DNA from: GCA-2688105 sp964499445
GTDB lineage: Bacteria > Chloroflexota > Dehalococcoidia > Dehalococcoidales > GCA-2688105
NCBI GenBank assembly: GCA_964499445.1
Contig: CAZCLE010000044.1
Location: 1-6,550, forward strand
Direction: 5' to 3'
DNA: 6,550 bases
Positions 4,815 to 6,550 of the stretch are shown piece by piece. How positions within the stretch are numbered: position 1 is the first letter of the stretch; every line of letters starts with the position of its first letter. The position numbers and the translations under genes were made by a program. The notes below the pieces were generated by a model that ran no database searches, had not been told where the DNA came from, and worked only from the letters and a program-made list of their open reading frames with translations.

Positions 4815-5360
4815 ATGTCTAGAGTGGGACGAATGCCCATAACTGTGCCCCAGGGCGTGACGGTGAATATTAAAAAGGATAAGGTCATGGTAACCGGACC
4901 CAAAGGAGAGCTTCATCGTTGTTTCAACCCTGATATGTCCATCACCCTGCAGGATAATAGCTTGATAGTTGAGCGACCCAGTGACAGTAAGGAGCACCGC
5001 TCCCGGCACGGACTGACGCGGAGCCTTTTAGCTAACATGGTGGAAGGGGTAGCCAATGGCTTTGAGAAAACCCTTGAAATAGTAGGGGTGGGCTATCGAG
5101 TGGAAAAAAAAGGGGATAAACTGGAAATTCGTGTCGGATATTCACATCCGGTAGAGGTATCACCACTACCAGGCGTGTCTCTAGCCGTTGAGGGAGCCAA
5201 TCGGATTAAGGTCAGCGGGATTGACAAGGAAGTGGTTGGTGACATGGCGGCTAAAATTCGGGCTATTCGTCCCCCTGATGCTTATAAAGGCAAGGGCATT
5301 AGATACGCCGGGGAATTAGTTCGCCTTAAAGCCGGCAAGGCAGGTAAAGCTATTAGGTAA
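4815..5360 (+). CDS. rplF: 50S ribosomal protein L6
   Basis: L6 lies near the sarcin-ricin loop and factor-binding site of the large subunit and is made of two similar domains. From the ATG at 4815 it is 181 aa and begins MSRVGRMPITVPQGV, aligning with the family start; reading from the GTG at 4806 would add MRS. Landmarks are VTGPKGELH (26-34) and LLANMVEGVANGFEKTLEIV (71-90) in the first domain, the YRVEKKGDKLEIRVGYSHPV segment (94-113), and the signature RPPDAYKGKGIRYAGE (152-167) in the second. An A8 tract followed by G4 (5104-5115) lies in the codons for EKKG, where slippage is conceivable; the frame is intact. The gap to rplR is 6 nt. Confidence 0.97.
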   Translation: MSRVGRMPITVPQGVTVNIKKDKVMVTGPKGELHRCFNPDMSITLQDNSLIVERPSDSKEHRSRHGLTRSLLANMVEGVANGFEKTLEIVGVGYRVEKKGDKLEIRVGYSHPVEVSPLPGVSLAVEGANRIKVSGIDKEVVGDMAAKIRAIRPPDAYKGKGIRYAGELVRLKAGKAGKAIR

Positions 5361-5366
5361 GGGCTA

Positions 5367-5735
5367 ATGATGGGAAAGGATAATCCAAGGGTAGCACGTT
5401 ATCGAAGACACGCTCGACTCAGAGCTGAGGTGGAGGGCACCACCGTCAGACCCCGTTTGTGTGTCTTTCGTAGCTTGAACCATATTTACGCTCAGATTAT
5501 TGATGATTCACGAGGGCATACCCTAACCTCAGCCTCAACCCACGACTCGGAGATAAAAGGTGAGGCAACCGGCAAAAAAAAGACAAGCCAGGCTGAACTC
5601 GTCGGCTCTCTGGTGGCTAAGCGAGCCTTGAGCGAAGGGATAAAACAGGTGGTCTTTGACCGTGGTGGATACAAATATCACGGCCGGGTTAAATCGTTAG
5701 CTGAGGCAGCTCGGCAGGGAGGGTTGAAATTTTAA
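5367..5735 (+). CDS. rplR: 50S ribosomal protein L18
   Basis: L18 binds 5S rRNA and brings it into the central protuberance together with L5. The 122-residue product shows RYRRHARLRAEVEGTTVRPR (11-30), LCVFRSLNHIYAQIIDD (31-47), QAELVGSLVAKRALSEGI (75-92) and the typical C-terminus FDRGGYKYHGRVKSLAEAA (97-115) plus RQGGLKF. Two consecutive ATG codons (5367 and 5370) are possible starts. AAGG (5359-5362) lies 4 nt from the first and 7 nt from the second, so the second may be the true one; the difference is one residue. An in-phase A AAA AAG heptamer lies at 5576-5582, within the codons for GKKK. The TAA stop shares its last base with an ATG of a tiny frame leading to rpsE. Confidence 0.97.
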   Translation: MMGKDNPRVARYRRHARLRAEVEGTTVRPRLCVFRSLNHIYAQIIDDSRGHTLTSASTHDSEIKGEATGKKKTSQAELVGSLVAKRALSEGIKQVVFDRGGYKYHGRVKSLAEAARQGGLKF

Positions 5736-5758
5736 TGGGGATGGTTTCAGGACAGTGA
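5735..5758 (+). other. Seven-codon mini-ORF bridging rplR and rpsE
   Basis: ATG at 5735 overlaps the rplR TAA (TAATG) and reads MGMVSGQ to a TGA at 5756-5758, which overlaps the rpsE GTG start (GTGA). It fills the 19-nt gap exactly. It may simply carry reinitiating ribosomes to rpsE, or be chance. No function is claimed. Confidence 0.35.
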
Positions 5759-6279
5759 AGACACCAATAAGCAAAATAGACCCGACAGAACTAACACTGA
5801 GTGACAAGCTAATCTATATTAATCGTGTGGTTAAGGTGGTGAAGGAAGGCAAACGCCTCAGTTTCAGCGCCTTGGTCGCCACCGGGGATGGCAATGGGCA
5901 TGTAGGCATTGGGATTGGGAAGGCTAATGAGGTGCCAGCAGCGATTAACAAGGCTAGCGCTATCGCTAAGAAGAATTTGATTAAAGTCCCATTAGCCGGG
6001 ACGACTATCCCCTATGAAATAAGGGTTAAATCTGGAGCCGCCGAGGTCTTACTAAAACCGGCAGCGCCAGGTACCGGTATTATTGCCGGTGGCAGTATCC
6101 GCGCTGTGCTTGAGACAGCCGGAATCAAGGATATTCTGACTAAATCACTGGGTAGTTCCAATCGCACCAACGTGGCTAAGACAACAATACTTGCCCTTAG
6201 TCAGCTTAGGGACCCGAAAGAGGTGCTAGCCAGACGCAAGTCAATACCTAAAGTTGAGGAGGCAGTAACTGGTGGCTAA
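5755..6279 (+). CDS. rpsE: 30S ribosomal protein S5 (GTG start)
   Basis: S5 acts in decoding fidelity and, with S3 and S4, surrounds the mRNA entry site. The 174-residue product has a short variable N-terminus, then the double-stranded-RNA-binding-type domain with INRVVKVVKEGKRLSFSALV (22-41) and DGNGHVGIGIGKANEVPAAI (45-64), and the C-terminal domain with LLKPAAPGTGIIAGGSIRAV (99-118), GIKDILTKSLGSSNRTNVAK (123-142) and an end rich in basic residues. The GTG at 5755 is the first start after an in-frame stop at 5725, so it is the longest possible reading. AGGA at 5749-5752 lies only 2 nt upstream, an unusually tight binding site. The 3' end overlaps rpmD by 8 nt. Confidence 0.96.
   Translation: MKTPISKIDPTELTLSDKLIYINRVVKVVKEGKRLSFSALVATGDGNGHVGIGIGKANEVPAAINKASAIAKKNLIKVPLAGTTIPYEIRVKSGAAEVLLKPAAPGTGIIAGGSIRAVLETAGIKDILTKSLGSSNRTNVAKTTILALSQLRDPKEVLARRKSIPKVEEAVTGG
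6256..6262 (+). promoter_or_regulatory. Strong ribosome binding site of rpmD inside rpsE
   Basis: GAGGAGG lies 9 nt before the GTG at 6272, within the last codons of rpsE, and supports that start. Confidence 0.75.
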
Positions 6280-6457
6280 GCTGCGTATCACCTGGGTTAA
6301 AAGTGGTATCGGCTATGCTGAGGTTCAGAAGAGAACCTTAAAAGCTCTCGGTCTTCGCCGACTAAATCAGAGTGTTATTCATAGTGACTGCGCCTCAATT
6401 TCAGGTATGATTAACAAGGTGAAACATCTAGTTAAGGTGGAGGAAGAAAGCTCGTGA
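6272..6457 (+). CDS. rpmD: 50S ribosomal protein L30 (GTG start)
   Basis: L30 is a small large-subunit protein that bacteria may or may not keep; it is present here. The 61-residue product has the usual length and begins MAKLRITWVKSGIGY, matching the family from residue 1. Further landmarks are KRTLKALGLRRLNQSVIH (20-37) and the end GMINKVKHLVKVEEESS. The GTG at 6272 overlaps the rpsE stop by 8 nt and is preceded by GAGGAGG. Its TGA overlaps the rplO GTG (GTGA, 6454-6457). The rpsE-rpmD-rplO order is the standard one. Confidence 0.97.
   Translation: MAKLRITWVKSGIGYAEVQKRTLKALGLRRLNQSVIHSDCASISGMINKVKHLVKVEEESS
6439..6444 (+). promoter_or_regulatory. Ribosome binding site of rplO inside rpmD
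   Basis: GGAGGA lies 9 nt before the GTG at 6454, within the rpmD codons for the VEEE segment, and supports the overlapping start. Confidence 0.75.
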
Positions 6458-6550
6458 GACAGGATGAACTCTCCCCGGCTCCTGGCTCTAAGAAGAAAAG
6501 GAAGCAGGTAGGACGCGGGAATAGCAGTGGACACGGCACCTATTCCGGAC
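6454..6550 (+). CDS. rplO: 50S ribosomal protein L15 (N-terminal part, cut by window end)
   Basis: L15 is a late-assembly large-subunit protein whose long basic, glycine-rich N-terminal arm runs through 23S rRNA. Only 32 codons are visible, starting with GTG at 6454 in a 4-nt GTGA overlap with rpmD. The reading MRQDELSPAPGSKKKRKQVG then RGNSSGHGTYSG matches the family pattern of L-x-PAPGS-x-KKRKRVGRG followed by a GSGHG-like segment. It is open to the window edge, so truncation is by the window. The place after rpmD is where rplO is expected. The protein is clear despite its short length. Confidence 0.93.
   Translation, partial: MRQDELSPAPGSKKKRKQVGRGNSSGHGTYSG

Overview
This window is a stretch of the bacterial ribosomal-protein supercluster: the end of the S10-type block running straight into the spc-type block, all on the + strand. 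The order is rplB (3' part), rpsS, rplV, rpsC, rplP, rpmC, rpsQ, rplN, rplX, rplE, rpsN, rpsH, rplF, rplR, rpsE, rpmD and rplO (5' part). Every gene was recognised from its conserved protein sequence. Both ends are cut by the window edge, not by mutation. Nothing points to a mobile element, CRISPR array, RNA gene or defence system.

The organism is a bacterium. Gene order and the bacterial forms of L2, L16, L29, S17 and L14 show this. rpsN encodes the short zinc-binding S14 (four cysteines, 61 aa), and L24 carries two CxxC pairs. The overall protein flavour, including the KWYADKHYVEFLQEDIKLR stretch of S3 and an S3 with a long acidic tail, reminds me of Chloroflexota, perhaps Dehalococcoidia. 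That is recollection, not a computed placement, and I hold it at moderate-to-low confidence.

Packing is very tight. Gaps run from 0 to 39 nt, and five junctions overlap: rplV/rpsC by 1 nt, rpsC/rplP by 41 nt, rplP/rpmC by 11 nt, rpsE/rpmD by 8 nt and rpmD/rplO by 4 nt. I see no convincing internal promoter or terminator, so one polycistronic mRNA with translational coupling is the natural reading. rpmC uses a TTG start; rpsH, rpsE, rpmD and rplO use GTG; the other complete genes use ATG. Two starts need care. rpmC should begin at the TTG at 2409, and rplF at the ATG at 4815.

The most distinctive part is the 3' third of rpsC (about 1672-1995). A normal S3 core of about 208 residues is followed by about 107 residues of Glu/Pro/Lys/Ala-rich tail. 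The tail is built from four 18-nt repeats and three 66-nt repeats plus the start of a fourth. It runs 41 nt into rplP, and the beginning of the fourth 66-nt unit doubles as the rplP Shine-Dalgarno sequence. Lesser curiosities are an in-phase A AAA AAG slippery heptamer in rplR, a similar A8 tract in rplF, and tiny ORFs just before two GTG-started genes (rpsH and rpsE). Otherwise this is an ordinary core housekeeping region, and I do not see a new biological system in it.
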